This document shows positions 8,496-17,073 of a DNA stretch of 64,000 nucleotides, piece after piece. This DNA is from Sulfuricurvum sp. (GTDB lineage: Bacteria; Campylobacterota; Campylobacteria; Campylobacterales; Sulfurimonadaceae), in contig DYMK01000007.1 of NCBI GenBank assembly GCA_020721585.1, forward strand, positions 1 to 64,000, in the 5' to 3' direction. The position numbers and the translations under genes are program-made. The stretch's first letter is position 1; each line of letters begins with the position of its first letter. The notes under the pieces are model-generated. The model saw only the letters and a program-made list of their open reading frames with translations, did no database searches and had not been told where the DNA came from.

Positions 8496-9578
8496 ATGAA
8501 CATCACCCCCCAACAAAACCGTATCCTACGACTTGGAGCAGGAATCATTATCCTCATCTATCTCTTATTGACCTTTTTCTTTGGAAATTTCTTATCCGAA
8601 GCACGCCATGGCTCCCTCACCATGCACGCTTATCAGTTGACGCTGAAAAACTTAAAAACCGTATATCCCCCCAAAAAACAGGATTTTACCGAAGTGAAAG
8701 TGGGGACGTATTTGGAAAACATCCATAATCTCTCGATTGCAAACTCCTCTTTTTCAGCCGATTTATATGTCTGGTTTTCATGGAAAGGTGCCAAAGAACT
8801 CGATCCTGGTGAGACCTTTCAAGTCGCGGGGGGAACCATTGATGCCAAAGAACTCTCCAGTGAACACCATCTAGCAGATGGTCGTAACTATCAACGGTAC
8901 AAATTACGGATTACGATGAATAAAGTATTCGATATTCGACGGCTCTCGCTGGAAGATCATCTCATCCGTATCTTTATCGAAGACAAAAAACATGATGCGG
9001 CGACCATGCGCTATGTTCCTGATGAAAATTCCGCCATCGCCCCTAAGATTCATATCCCCGGTTTTACCGTTACAGGATTCGATGAAGTGGCCAAACCGCA
9101 CGAGTACAAAAGTACCTTCAGCTCCCCCAATGCAGAAGGGTTAAGCCGTGTTTTTTCAGAATACACCTTAGCCATCGCGATTCATCGACCGGGATTTGGG
9201 TTTTACCTCAAAATCTTTTTACCGTTTTTTCTTTCGGTTGTCTTGGGGCTAATGGTCTTGACTACCACCCCTGATATGGTCGATTTGCGGATGGGATTAG
9301 CAGGTGCTGCCTTTTTTGGGGTGATGGCAAATACCTATGTCATCAGTGCGCTTGTCCCCCCTGAGAGTGGGACATTTGGCTTATTGGATATTTTGAATAT
9401 TATTTCCCTCTTTTCGGTCATTTTGATCGTGGCGGGGGGATTGATCGCCCATAAGTTGGAAGTCAAAAATCATCACAACGATTTTATCGTCGCGTTTGAT
9501 CGGATGTTGCTGTATACCATTGGCATGGGATACCTTACCCTCTCGATTGTCTTGCCGTTATGTGCGTATTCGTTTTAG
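8496..9578 (+). CDS. Pentameric ligand-gated ion channel-like membrane protein
   Basis: 360 residues. The plan matches bacterial Cys-loop-type channels: extracellular beta domain, then four membrane helices M1-M4. Features: VGTYLENIHNLSIANSSF (69-86), SADLYVWFSWKG (88-98), FDIRRLSLEDHLIRIFIED (145-163, position of the Cys/Pro loop), IPGFTV, then M1 (about 236-258), M2 (262-285), M3 after PPESGTFGLLDI (298-318) and M4 (335-358). Unusually, the N-terminus (11-32) is a long hydrophobic helix with charged residues before it, either an uncleaved anchor or a signal peptide. There is no Cys loop. Ligand unknown. Monocistronic. The assignment rests on pattern recognition. Confidence 0.65.
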   Translation: MNITPQQNRILRLGAGIIILIYLLLTFFFGNFLSEARHGSLTMHAYQLTLKNLKTVYPPKKQDFTEVKVGTYLENIHNLSIANSSFSADLYVWFSWKGAKELDPGETFQVAGGTIDAKELSSEHHLADGRNYQRYKLRITMNKVFDIRRLSLEDHLIRIFIEDKKHDAATMRYVPDENSAIAPKIHIPGFTVTGFDEVAKPHEYKSTFSSPNAEGLSRVFSEYTLAIAIHRPGFGFYLKIFLPFFLSVVLGLMVLTTTPDMVDLRMGLAGAAFFGVMANTYVISALVPPESGTFGLLDILNIISLFSVILIVAGGLIAHKLEVKNHHNDFIVAFDRMLLYTIGMGYLTLSIVLPLCAYSF

Positions 9579-9737
9579 GGAAGTTTGTCACCCTGAAGTG
9601 CGAATTCACATAAGACGTGCTTTTGTAGCTTGCTTCTAAAATTCTACCCTAAAAGTAGATTAAACCCCTTTTTTGCCCTACCAATGGAGATGAAACTTGG
9701 TCATAATAGCACCCATACTATCGATAAAAGAGGCATT

Positions 9738-10685
9738 ATGAACATTGCGGTATCCGGTTGTTTGTTAGGGGAATCCATCCGATTTGATGGGGGGCATAAA
9801 CGGGATCGTTTTATCACCGATGCGTTGGGGGCGTTTGCTACGTTTGTCCCATTTTGTCCCGAGCATTTGGCGTTTGGGACACCTCGTCCCTCCATTCGGT
9901 TGGTGAGTGTGGAGGGGGAGATTAAGGTCTATTCCAACAAAAGCGATACGGATGTGACCCAAGAGCTGCTTCGTGCCAGTCACACCGAACTCTCCCGACT
10001 TTCTCCTCAACCCTTAAGTGGCATTATTTTTAAATCCAAATCCCCCAGTTGTGGGATGAAAAGTGCCAAACGGTATTGGGAAAATGGTCACTGTGAGGGG
10101 AAAGAGGATGGGGTTTTTATGGCGTTGTGTCGTGCGCGTTTTCCCCTCCTTCCCATGGAAGAGGAGGGGCGATTGGAAGATGCGTGGTTAAGAGAAAATT
10201 TCGTGATGCAGCTTTTCGCCTACCATGCGTTTGAAACGTTCAAAACCGCTTCTCCGACCATGGGGGATTTGGTGGCGTTTCATACGAAAAATAAATTCAT
10301 GCTCCAATCCAAAAATGAGTCCCTGTATCGACAATTGGGAAATATTGTCGCCAATCGTGATGCGCTTTCCCTTTCACACCTTATCGATGCGTATGAAGTG
10401 GGGTTTAAAACCGCCATTGCGACCAAAAGTTCCATCAAAAAAACGCGTAATGTGTTAGAGCATTTGGTAGGATTTTTCAAAAATGAGCTAACTCACGGGG
10501 AAAAAGAGACCCTCCATACCCAAATAGCGGACTATGCGACCAAGATTATCCCCCTGATCGTCCCCCTCTCGACGATTTATCTCTATGCCAAAAAGTACGC
10601 GATTAGCTATTTATTGGCGCAAACGTTTTTGGATCCGTATCCCAAAACCTTGGCATTGCGTTCCCATATTGAGAGTGGGAAATAG
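9738..10685 (+). CDS. DUF523 and DUF1722 (YbgA-like) domain protein
   Basis: 315 residues from ATG 9738 (AGAGG at 9729-9733). The longer reading from 9630 adds 36 residues with no similarity and has no ribosome-binding site, so it was rejected. The N-terminal DUF523 part starts NIAVSGCLLGE and holds conserved cysteines (VPFCPE, KSPSCGMKS). The C-terminal DUF1722/YbgA part contains KNKFMLQSKNESLYRQLG. It lies 3 bp upstream of the photolyase gene, as ybgA does next to phr in Escherichia coli. Function unknown. Residues consistent with metal or Fe-S binding suggest a link to light or DNA-repair chemistry, but this is not shown. Confidence 0.85.
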   Translation: MNIAVSGCLLGESIRFDGGHKRDRFITDALGAFATFVPFCPEHLAFGTPRPSIRLVSVEGEIKVYSNKSDTDVTQELLRASHTELSRLSPQPLSGIIFKSKSPSCGMKSAKRYWENGHCEGKEDGVFMALCRARFPLLPMEEEGRLEDAWLRENFVMQLFAYHAFETFKTASPTMGDLVAFHTKNKFMLQSKNESLYRQLGNIVANRDALSLSHLIDAYEVGFKTAIATKSSIKKTRNVLEHLVGFFKNELTHGEKETLHTQIADYATKIIPLIVPLSTIYLYAKKYAISYLLAQTFLDPYPKTLALRSHIESGK

Positions 10686-10688
10686 TTC

Positions 10689-12056
10689 ATGCGACGGCTG
10701 TTGTGGTTTCGGCGTGATCTGCGCATGGAGGACAATCCTCTTTTAGCACACGCAGGGGAGGTATTGCCACTGTTTATTTTTGATCCCCATCTCCTCTCAG
10801 CGCTTTCCCCCCATGATCGTCGCGTGAGCTTTATCTTTGAATCGCTGATCCACCTCAAAGCCCAATTGCACCACCACGGTTTGGATGTGGCACTTTTTTA
10901 CGGAAACCCCACTGACGTAGTGGCGTGGCTTTTGACCCAAGGCACTTTTGATGAGGTGGTAGCCTCCGGAGATTATGACCCCTATAGCATTCAACGCGAT
11001 ACCCACATCTCCCACCTTTTGCCTTTTAATGCCCTGCACGATACCTACCTTTTGGATCCAAACGAAGTCCTCAAAAAGGATGGAACCCCCTATTTGGTTT
11101 TTACCCCGTTTTATAATCAGGTGAAAAAAATCTTTTCCCCCGACCATATTGCCCCATCCTCCCCCTCCAAACAGACCCTGATCCCTTTTGACTATGGTGT
11201 CATTCATCAGATTCACGACACGCATGAGACCCTTTTGCCCCTTGCGTTGGCATCGATTGGATTTATCCCGCAAGCACTACCGCTTCTTTCTCTGCACGAA
11301 AAACTCAATCGTTTTAGGGAAAAAATAGCGCACTATTCGCACGATCGGGAGATTATGGCATTGGAAGCGACTTCGGATCTGGGTGTCGATTTACGGTTTG
11401 GACGTTTGAGTATTCGGGCGTTAATGCGCTGGTTGGTGGAGCGAAAAAAGGAAGGAATAGAGACCGAACCGTTTTTTCGTCAGCTGATCTTTCGAGAGTT
11501 TTATGCGATGCTTTTGTACCATTTTCCCCATTTGGTCGACACCAACTTTCGGTATAGCTTTAGGGGAATACCAAACGAAGCCTATTTTGAGGCGTTTTGT
11601 ACCGCCCAAACGGGGGTGCCGATGGTCGATGCGGGGATACGAGAGTTGCTTGCAAGCGGAGAGATGCACAACCGTGTCCGTATGATTTGTGCGTCGTTTT
11701 TTACCAAAAATTTGCTATTGCCATGGCAGTGGGGGGAGGCGTTTTTTGCCCGCCATCTCTTAGATTATGATACGGCAAGCAATGTATTATCGTGGCAATG
11801 GAGTGCGGGGACGGGGATTGATCCTCAACCCTATTTTCGGATTTTTAACCCCTATACCCAAACCGTGAAATTTGATAAAGAGGGACGCTACATCACACGC
11901 CATCTTCCGCAACTTACCCACGTTCCCCCTAAACTTTTTTCGGATGAAACGGCACTCACGCAGTATCGGTGGGGTGCGTATCCCCCGCCTATTGTCAATC
12001 ATAAAGAGAGTGCGCAAAAGGCGTTGGCGTATTATAAAACTTCGTTGTCGCAGTGA
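10689..12056 (+). CDS. phrB: Deoxyribodipyrimidine photolyase (class I CPD type)
   Basis: 455-residue flavoprotein that splits cyclobutane pyrimidine dimers with light. It starts LLWFRRDLRMEDNPLL (photolyase N-terminal alpha/beta domain for the antenna cofactor). The C-terminal FAD domain has FFRQLIFREFYAMLLYHFP, GVPMVDAGIRELLASGEMHNR, and WSAGTGIDPQPYFRIFNP, all typical of the FAD pocket. Length matches class I enzymes. It forms an operon with the YbgA-like gene. CPD rather than 6-4 specificity is inferred from overall type. Confidence 0.92.
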   Translation: MRRLLWFRRDLRMEDNPLLAHAGEVLPLFIFDPHLLSALSPHDRRVSFIFESLIHLKAQLHHHGLDVALFYGNPTDVVAWLLTQGTFDEVVASGDYDPYSIQRDTHISHLLPFNALHDTYLLDPNEVLKKDGTPYLVFTPFYNQVKKIFSPDHIAPSSPSKQTLIPFDYGVIHQIHDTHETLLPLALASIGFIPQALPLLSLHEKLNRFREKIAHYSHDREIMALEATSDLGVDLRFGRLSIRALMRWLVERKKEGIETEPFFRQLIFREFYAMLLYHFPHLVDTNFRYSFRGIPNEAYFEAFCTAQTGVPMVDAGIRELLASGEMHNRVRMICASFFTKNLLLPWQWGEAFFARHLLDYDTASNVLSWQWSAGTGIDPQPYFRIFNPYTQTVKFDKEGRYITRHLPQLTHVPPKLFSDETALTQYRWGAYPPPIVNHKESAQKALAYYKTSLSQ

Positions 12057-12071
12057 TAATTCTAATGTTAT

Positions 12072-13313
12072 TTACTTCAACAACCCCGCCACATACCCAC
12101 TGGAAAACGACCATTGGAGATTGTACCCTCCACACGGACCATCGAGGTTCATCACTTCTCCACAAAAATAAAGCCCTTTGAGCTTTTTACTCTCCATAGT
12201 GTGGGGGTTAATCTCTTTGAGCGAAACACCCCCACGGGTGATCATCGCCTTATCAAATCCCTCATGACCGGTGATGGTCAGCGGTGTCCATGCTAAGAGT
12301 TTAAGGAGTCGATCCCGCACAATTCCCTCTAGGGCATTAAACCCTTTTTCCCCATCCGCTCCCGCAAGAAGACACAGCTCACGACACACCGACTCGGGTA
12401 GGAGCGTTTGGAGGTGGGTGAGGGTGGATTGTTCGGGATTTTGGCGAATAGATGTTTTGAGGTGTTCACGCACTTGCTCTTCGTTCATCCCTTTGGTCAT
12501 ATTGACTAATAATTCAATGGTGCCGTATGTGTCCAATAACGGGGTGATTTCACGGGAGATGTCCAGCACCACAGGACCTCGAATCCCATTTTTGGTAAAG
12601 ATCAAATCCCCTGTGGCACGAATCCCTTTGCTTTTGGGGTGATTGACTTTGATGGTCACTTTGGGGAGGGTATCGGCACGACACTTTTCCCCCCACGTCT
12701 GGTGGGTACGTAAGGGCATCATGGCAGGATAGAGTCGGGTAATGGTGTGTCCCACGGAGGAAGCAAGGGGAAATCCATCTCCTTGCGCACCTAAGGTGGG
12801 ATATCCCAATCCCCCCGTAGCAATGATGACATACGGGGCGTGATAGGTATCCGTCGCGGTACTTACCCCTTGTATCCTCATCCCATCCTGATGGAGTTGT
12901 TCTACCCGCGAAGAACCAATCACGGTAACGCCCAAACGTTCCAGTTCATTTTCCAGTGCGGTGATAATGGTGGCTGAACTGTGGGAAATGGGAAAGACCC
13001 TGTACCCATCAGGGGCATGACTCTCTACTCCAATCTCGGCAAAAAATGTCATGAGGGCTTTATGATCCAATGCCTCCAAAGCAGGGGTCATAAATTTCCC
13101 CTCACGACCAAAACGCGCCATAAACGCTTCGTTGGAGAGGGTATTGGTCAGATTGCACCGTCCCCCTCCGGTGGCTTTGAGTTTGGCGGCAATTTTGGGA
13201 AGTTTTTCCAGTAGAAGAACCCGATGATGGTGCCGTGCAGCGGTGATGGCGGCAATGAGTCCCGCTGCACCACCACCTACGACAATGAGGTCAAAAGGGG
13301 AAGCGTGTTTCAA
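12072..13313 (-). CDS. BaiN/HI0933-type NAD(P)/FAD-dependent oxidoreductase
   Basis: 413-residue flavoprotein. Dinucleotide-binding VVGGGAAGLIAAITAA at the N-terminus, KATGGGRCNLTNT (family signature) near residue 46, GGLGYPTLGAQGDGF in the middle, and the C-terminal FAD loop CGEVMNLDGPCGGYNLQWSF. The family (HI0933, YhiN, BaiN) has no agreed physiological substrate outside bile-acid metabolism. It is convergent with phrB. The upstream small gene overlaps its start by 4 bp, so the two are probably co-translated. Confidence 0.88.
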   Translation of the reverse strand: MKHASPFDLIVVGGGAAGLIAAITAARHHHRVLLLEKLPKIAAKLKATGGGRCNLTNTLSNEAFMARFGREGKFMTPALEALDHKALMTFFAEIGVESHAPDGYRVFPISHSSATIITALENELERLGVTVIGSSRVEQLHQDGMRIQGVSTATDTYHAPYVIIATGGLGYPTLGAQGDGFPLASSVGHTITRLYPAMMPLRTHQTWGEKCRADTLPKVTIKVNHPKSKGIRATGDLIFTKNGIRGPVVLDISREITPLLDTYGTIELLVNMTKGMNEEQVREHLKTSIRQNPEQSTLTHLQTLLPESVCRELCLLAGADGEKGFNALEGIVRDRLLKLLAWTPLTITGHEGFDKAMITRGGVSLKEINPHTMESKKLKGLYFCGEVMNLDGPCGGYNLQWSFSSGYVAGLLK

Positions 13314-13540
13314 TGGGATTGAATTTTCCCTTTGAGTTTACCGGCAATGGTATCCCCCACTTCGGTGAGGGGTTTTCCTGCATAGGGATCAGATTCATTG
13401 GACTCTCCCGTGGCATTGACTTCTGCTTGAGGTATTGTTGCATTGGTCTCCGTGGTTGATGCGTGATGCGAATCCCAATAAAACGCCTTAAAAACGATCA
13501 ATCCAATGAGCAAAAGGACAGCGTAAACAAACGTTTTCAT
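13310..13540 (-). CDS. Small membrane-anchored protein, unknown
   Basis: 76 residues. A single N-terminal hydrophobic helix (about 4-20, FVYAVLLLIGLIVFKAF) is followed by a short acidic, Thr/Asn/Glu-rich stretch and a conserved-looking end DPYAGKPLTEVGDTIAGKLKG. It probably sits in the inner membrane with a periplasmic tail. It overlaps the flavoprotein start by 4 bp. Family not recognised. Confidence 0.6.
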   Translation of the reverse strand: MKTFVYAVLLLIGLIVFKAFYWDSHHASTTETNATIPQAEVNATGESNESDPYAGKPLTEVGDTIAGKLKGKIQSH

Positions 13541-13689
13541 TATAACTCCTTTGATAAATAGATAATGTTATCATACCCAGTATTTTTAAATGCAAGGATA
13601 GCATAATTAACACTGTAACCAAATACCACATCGCCACTAAAACCCGATGATCTGCTTGAAAAACCCATTATATTTTATGCGGGATACTC

Positions 13690-13695
13690 TATAAT
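13690..13695 (+). promoter_or_regulatory. Candidate -10 box upstream of the secreted protein/DUF2235 pair
   Basis: TATAAT 29 bp before the start at 13725. No clear -35 was seen. Confidence 0.4.
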
Positions 13696-13724
13696 CAAGC
13701 CCATCTAAGCCAAAGTGGGTCTCT

Positions 13725-14624
13725 ATGAGAATATTTTTGTTCGCCCTTTTACCCTTAAGTCTCCTTTTGGCGCAAGAGACTTCTCTCTATACCCTCACAG
13801 GTAAAAAAGATCCCCGCTTGGAAGTTGGTTATGCCCTGACGTACGTTGCGACTATCCTTAAAGCAGGATGCAGTGTCAGTGGTTCGACTACGGGAACCCT
13901 CAAGCCCTCCCTCACCAAACGAACCGTAATGCTCCCTGATGGTCACTACCACATTTCCCTTCCTCTTATAATGGCTCCCCAAGAAGATACCGCAGGGTGT
14001 GGTTATCGCTTTGGGGGATTGGAGCTAAGTGTACGACGTAAGGGGGATACCTCTTTGTACTCACGCTTTCAACTTTTGGGCGATTTTAAACGCTATACCC
14101 CTACCCAAGAGCCACTATTTATTTATCGTGGATCCAAAGAGGGGGAACTTAGTGGCGGGTTTGCGGGGATGAGTCCCCAAGAGACCCCTCAACTGATTGC
14201 CAATAAACCCTATTTTCGCATTGCCCCTGAAACGACTTTTGTCTGTATGACGCAAGAACGGGTCTTTGACTATCCTTTACCTTCATGGCAACAACAAAGC
14301 ATTGCGAAATTTGGTCATACCGATTTTATGTGTGCTATGCAAATGAAATCCGATACGCAAGGGGGAAAATACCATTTTAATGAGTGTACCAAAGCGCAAC
14401 AACAAAGCGATACCCAACATCAGTGTGGCAAAATGACCCATCCTGACTTTGGGGTCAATGAGATCAGTAGTGGAACACTCCACATTGATATTGTCGTGGA
14501 TGAATCGAAATGTCAACTTTTACGCTACAGCGGAAATTTACGCTTTACCAAAGAATCGGATAGTTTTAGAGAAGTGCCACAAACGGCTCCTTCTCCCTTC
14601 CAATCCTTTAAATCACGGTTTTAA
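13725..14624 (+). CDS. Secreted Cys-rich protein, possible immunity protein of the DUF2235 hydrolase
   Basis: 299 residues with a clear signal peptide (MRIFLFALLPLSLLLA, cleavage near residue 16-17) and no lipobox. The mature part has about seven cysteines (AGCSVSG, AGCGYRF, FVCMTQ, FMCAMQ, NECTK, HQCGK, SKCQL), suggesting periplasmic disulphides. No family was recognised. It sits 24 bp upstream of a Tle1-like hydrolase gene, on the same strand and probably in the same transcript. Periplasmic proteins beside phospholipase effectors are often their immunity proteins, but known Tli1 proteins are usually lipoproteins, so this is inference. Confidence 0.55.
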   Translation: MRIFLFALLPLSLLLAQETSLYTLTGKKDPRLEVGYALTYVATILKAGCSVSGSTTGTLKPSLTKRTVMLPDGHYHISLPLIMAPQEDTAGCGYRFGGLELSVRRKGDTSLYSRFQLLGDFKRYTPTQEPLFIYRGSKEGELSGGFAGMSPQETPQLIANKPYFRIAPETTFVCMTQERVFDYPLPSWQQQSIAKFGHTDFMCAMQMKSDTQGGKYHFNECTKAQQQSDTQHQCGKMTHPDFGVNEISSGTLHIDIVVDESKCQLLRYSGNLRFTKESDSFREVPQTAPSPFQSFKSRF

Positions 14625-14648
14625 TTTTACAAAAAAAAGGGGTCAATA

Positions 14649-15989
14649 ATGGCAGAAGTAATCAGAATTGGGGCGTGCTTTGATGGCACAGGGAATAATA
14701 TGTGGAACGATTTAGCCATTGGGGATAAATCCGAAACCAATGTCGCCAAAATCTACAAAATGTATAAAGATGCAGGGTACATCGCCTTGTACGTTGAGGG
14801 GGTTGGAACCGAAGATTATCGCGGTAAAACGTTAACGCCTGAGCAAATCAAAGAGGTACGCACCGCCTCATCTCGCAATAACTATTACAATACGGTCAAT
14901 ATGGCATTTGGTGGAGCGGCTAAAGATAAAGTGGTGTGGATGTTGGCGCAAGTGACCAATAAAATCGCGGAGGTTAAGCAAGCGCATCCTGATGCAACCA
15001 TTATTGTCGATGTCTATGGCTTTAGTCGCGGGGCGACCGAATCGCGCGATTTTGTCAATGAATTTAATGCCCGTTATGCCGATGTGGAGCGGGGAAGTGT
15101 GATTGGTTTTGTGGGATTGTTTGATACGGTCTCTTCCATCGGCTTTGCCAGCAGTGTCCATATTGGGTTTAATCTCAATATCAGTGACCACTCCGCGACC
15201 AAAATTGTGCAAATCGATGCTGCCGATGAGATGCGTGCCAACTTCCCCCTTGAGTCCTTGGGTAATGGTACTAACCGTGTTGAGGTCTCGATGATCGGCG
15301 CGCACGCGGATATTGGTGGAGGGTATGGCAATTCATTGGGAGATAGCGAAGAGCTGTTGATTCTTGATGTAGTCAGTGAAAGTTTCATCCCTATGGCGAT
15401 TGCGGAGATGGCGATTAACAAACGTGCGGATCGTATTGCCCAGCTTAACGCCCAAGCCAAAGACCAAGCGACCAAAACCGGTAAAGCCATTGAGTTTAAA
15501 TACGATGAGCGTATCACGTATGCCCGTAATGGTAATTTGGAACTCCATGGGGTCTTGATCGAAACGCGTCACGTAGGGTTTGGCTTGAGTAACAATGCGT
15601 TGCACAAACTCTATGAGTATATGGCCGCGCAGGGAATTTCGCTCACTCTTAGTGATTACCCCATGGTGCCTAACCATCATGACTACGTTCACACCTCCTC
15701 CATGAACCGTTTGTACAACCGCAGAGGGTTGGCGGATTGGATTGCAAATCGTGATGAGTGGAGTCCTGTGGATGGAAAACGGGACACCCATGCCAACTAC
15801 CCTGAGGGGGCAATGACGAAATTGCTTCTCCTCTCTCCCGAAGATAAAACGATCCTCTCCATGAACAACACCCCCTACACGATCATTGGCACCCCCGCAC
15901 AATTTGCCAAATATGAATCAAGTATTAAGGCTAAAGGGGCAGATTTTAGCACCAAACGCCTCGCCGAAATTGTGCAACTGCTCACATAA
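14649..15989 (+). CDS. DUF2235 alpha/beta-hydrolase (Tle1-like phospholipase effector family)
   Basis: 446 residues. Motifs of the DUF2235/Tle1 family: CFDGTGNNMWND at 10-21, lipase elbow GFSRGA with S126 (124-129), GLFDT with D159, and IGAHADIGGGY with H219; these give a plausible Ser-Asp-His triad. There is no signal peptide, as expected for a type VI secretion cargo or a cytoplasmic enzyme. Tle1 enzymes hydrolyse phospholipids of rival cells. No type VI secretion gene is in this window. Upstream is a secreted protein that could be the immunity partner. The C-terminal 200 residues have no recognised domain. Confidence 0.8.
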   Translation: MAEVIRIGACFDGTGNNMWNDLAIGDKSETNVAKIYKMYKDAGYIALYVEGVGTEDYRGKTLTPEQIKEVRTASSRNNYYNTVNMAFGGAAKDKVVWMLAQVTNKIAEVKQAHPDATIIVDVYGFSRGATESRDFVNEFNARYADVERGSVIGFVGLFDTVSSIGFASSVHIGFNLNISDHSATKIVQIDAADEMRANFPLESLGNGTNRVEVSMIGAHADIGGGYGNSLGDSEELLILDVVSESFIPMAIAEMAINKRADRIAQLNAQAKDQATKTGKAIEFKYDERITYARNGNLELHGVLIETRHVGFGLSNNALHKLYEYMAAQGISLTLSDYPMVPNHHDYVHTSSMNRLYNRRGLADWIANRDEWSPVDGKRDTHANYPEGAMTKLLLLSPEDKTILSMNNTPYTIIGTPAQFAKYESSIKAKGADFSTKRLAEIVQLLT

Positions 15990-16026
15990 TTTTCTCTCTC
16001 ATTCCCTAGAGAGCAGGCGTTTATAG

Positions 16027-16047
16027 ACCCTGAGTCAAGCTCAGGGT
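16027..16047. repeat. Palindromic intergenic hairpin, stem class ACCCTGAG
   Basis: Stem 16027-16034 / 16040-16047, loop TCAAG, TGACG flank. Almost the reverse complement of the copy at 99. It lies in the gap between the DUF2235 gene and the EamA gene. Confidence 0.8.
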
Positions 16048-16113
16048 GACGATCTCTCCTAAAAATCTAAACTTCGTTAAAATGGCACCCTAATTTTCCA
16101 AAAAAGAGACGCT

Positions 16114-17001
16114 ATGCCCCAAAACATCGACAATCAAACCCAAAAAGGGATTTGGTTTATGCTTCTAGCCTCCTTTTTATTCGCTCTGACCATGCTTTTT
16201 GCCAAATTATTATCGGGTTCGATGGGGGCAGTGGAGGTGACGTTTTGGCGTAATGGTATCGGGTTGCTCGTGATTTTAGCGACCCTTTTCCAAACGCCGA
16301 TTCGCAACGTTGGAGGCAAACCCGTGACCCTCATGTTTCGAGGGATTATTGGGACGGTGGCATTGATCACTTTTTTTTACACCATTGGAGTAACTTCCCT
16401 CTCCCATGCCATCGTTTATGCCAAAACCGAACCTATTTTTACCGCCATTTTGGCATTTTTTCTCCTCAAAGAGAAACTCCGATGGGATGCCCTTCTTGCC
16501 ATTGGGATTGGATTTGCGGGGGTGGTGGTTTTGAGCCGTATGGCGTTTGAGACGATCCATATTATGGGGATTTTGACGGGGTTTCTTTCGGCATTGGCGT
16601 ATACCAGTGTCCGAAGTCTCAAAGCCTATTATGACCCACGAACAGTGGTTTTGTCGTTTATGGTCTGGGGGGTCGTTTTGCCCTTCGTGTTAATGGTGGG
16701 ATCAAACGAATTCTTTGGGGTGGGGTTGATGCGCACGTTAAGTTGCTTCGTGATGCCCATGGGATGGGATTGGGTGTGGATTATTCTCATGGGAATCGCC
16801 GCAGCTGGAGGGCAAATGTACATGACCCGTGCCTATTTTTACGCCAAAGCGGGGTTGGTGAGTACCATTAGCTACTCAGTGGTGCTGTTTGCGACCCTTT
16901 TTGGGATTCTTTTGGGGGATGTGCTACCCGATGGGAGCGTTATTGTGGGTGCGATATTGATTGTGGCAAGTGGGGTGATGCTCTCGCGGTCGAAGGGGTA
17001 A
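16114..17001 (+). CDS. EamA family (DMT superfamily) transporter
   Basis: 295 residues, about ten membrane helices arranged as two EamA repeats. The first repeat includes WFMLLASFLFALTMLFAKLL and KTEPIFTAILAFFLLKEKLRWDAL; the second includes GQMYMTRAYFYAKAGLVSTI and LFGILLGDVLPDGSVIVGAILIVASGV. These are inner-membrane metabolite exporters or importers whose substrate cannot be read from sequence. It is monocistronic, downstream of a palindromic repeat. Confidence 0.88.
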   Translation: MPQNIDNQTQKGIWFMLLASFLFALTMLFAKLLSGSMGAVEVTFWRNGIGLLVILATLFQTPIRNVGGKPVTLMFRGIIGTVALITFFYTIGVTSLSHAIVYAKTEPIFTAILAFFLLKEKLRWDALLAIGIGFAGVVVLSRMAFETIHIMGILTGFLSALAYTSVRSLKAYYDPRTVVLSFMVWGVVLPFVLMVGSNEFFGVGLMRTLSCFVMPMGWDWVWIILMGIAAAGGQMYMTRAYFYAKAGLVSTISYSVVLFATLFGILLGDVLPDGSVIVGAILIVASGVMLSRSKG

Positions 17002-17073
17002 AGTTTTACCGTATGAGTAGTATATTTAGACATGACTATTCGTTAATGATGCAAATTTGCCGTGGTTAATTGA

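Noticed and set aside
9630-9737. Upstream extension of the DUF523 gene
   Set aside because: Codons before ATG 9738 show no similarity and no ribosome-binding site, while AGAGG precedes 9738.
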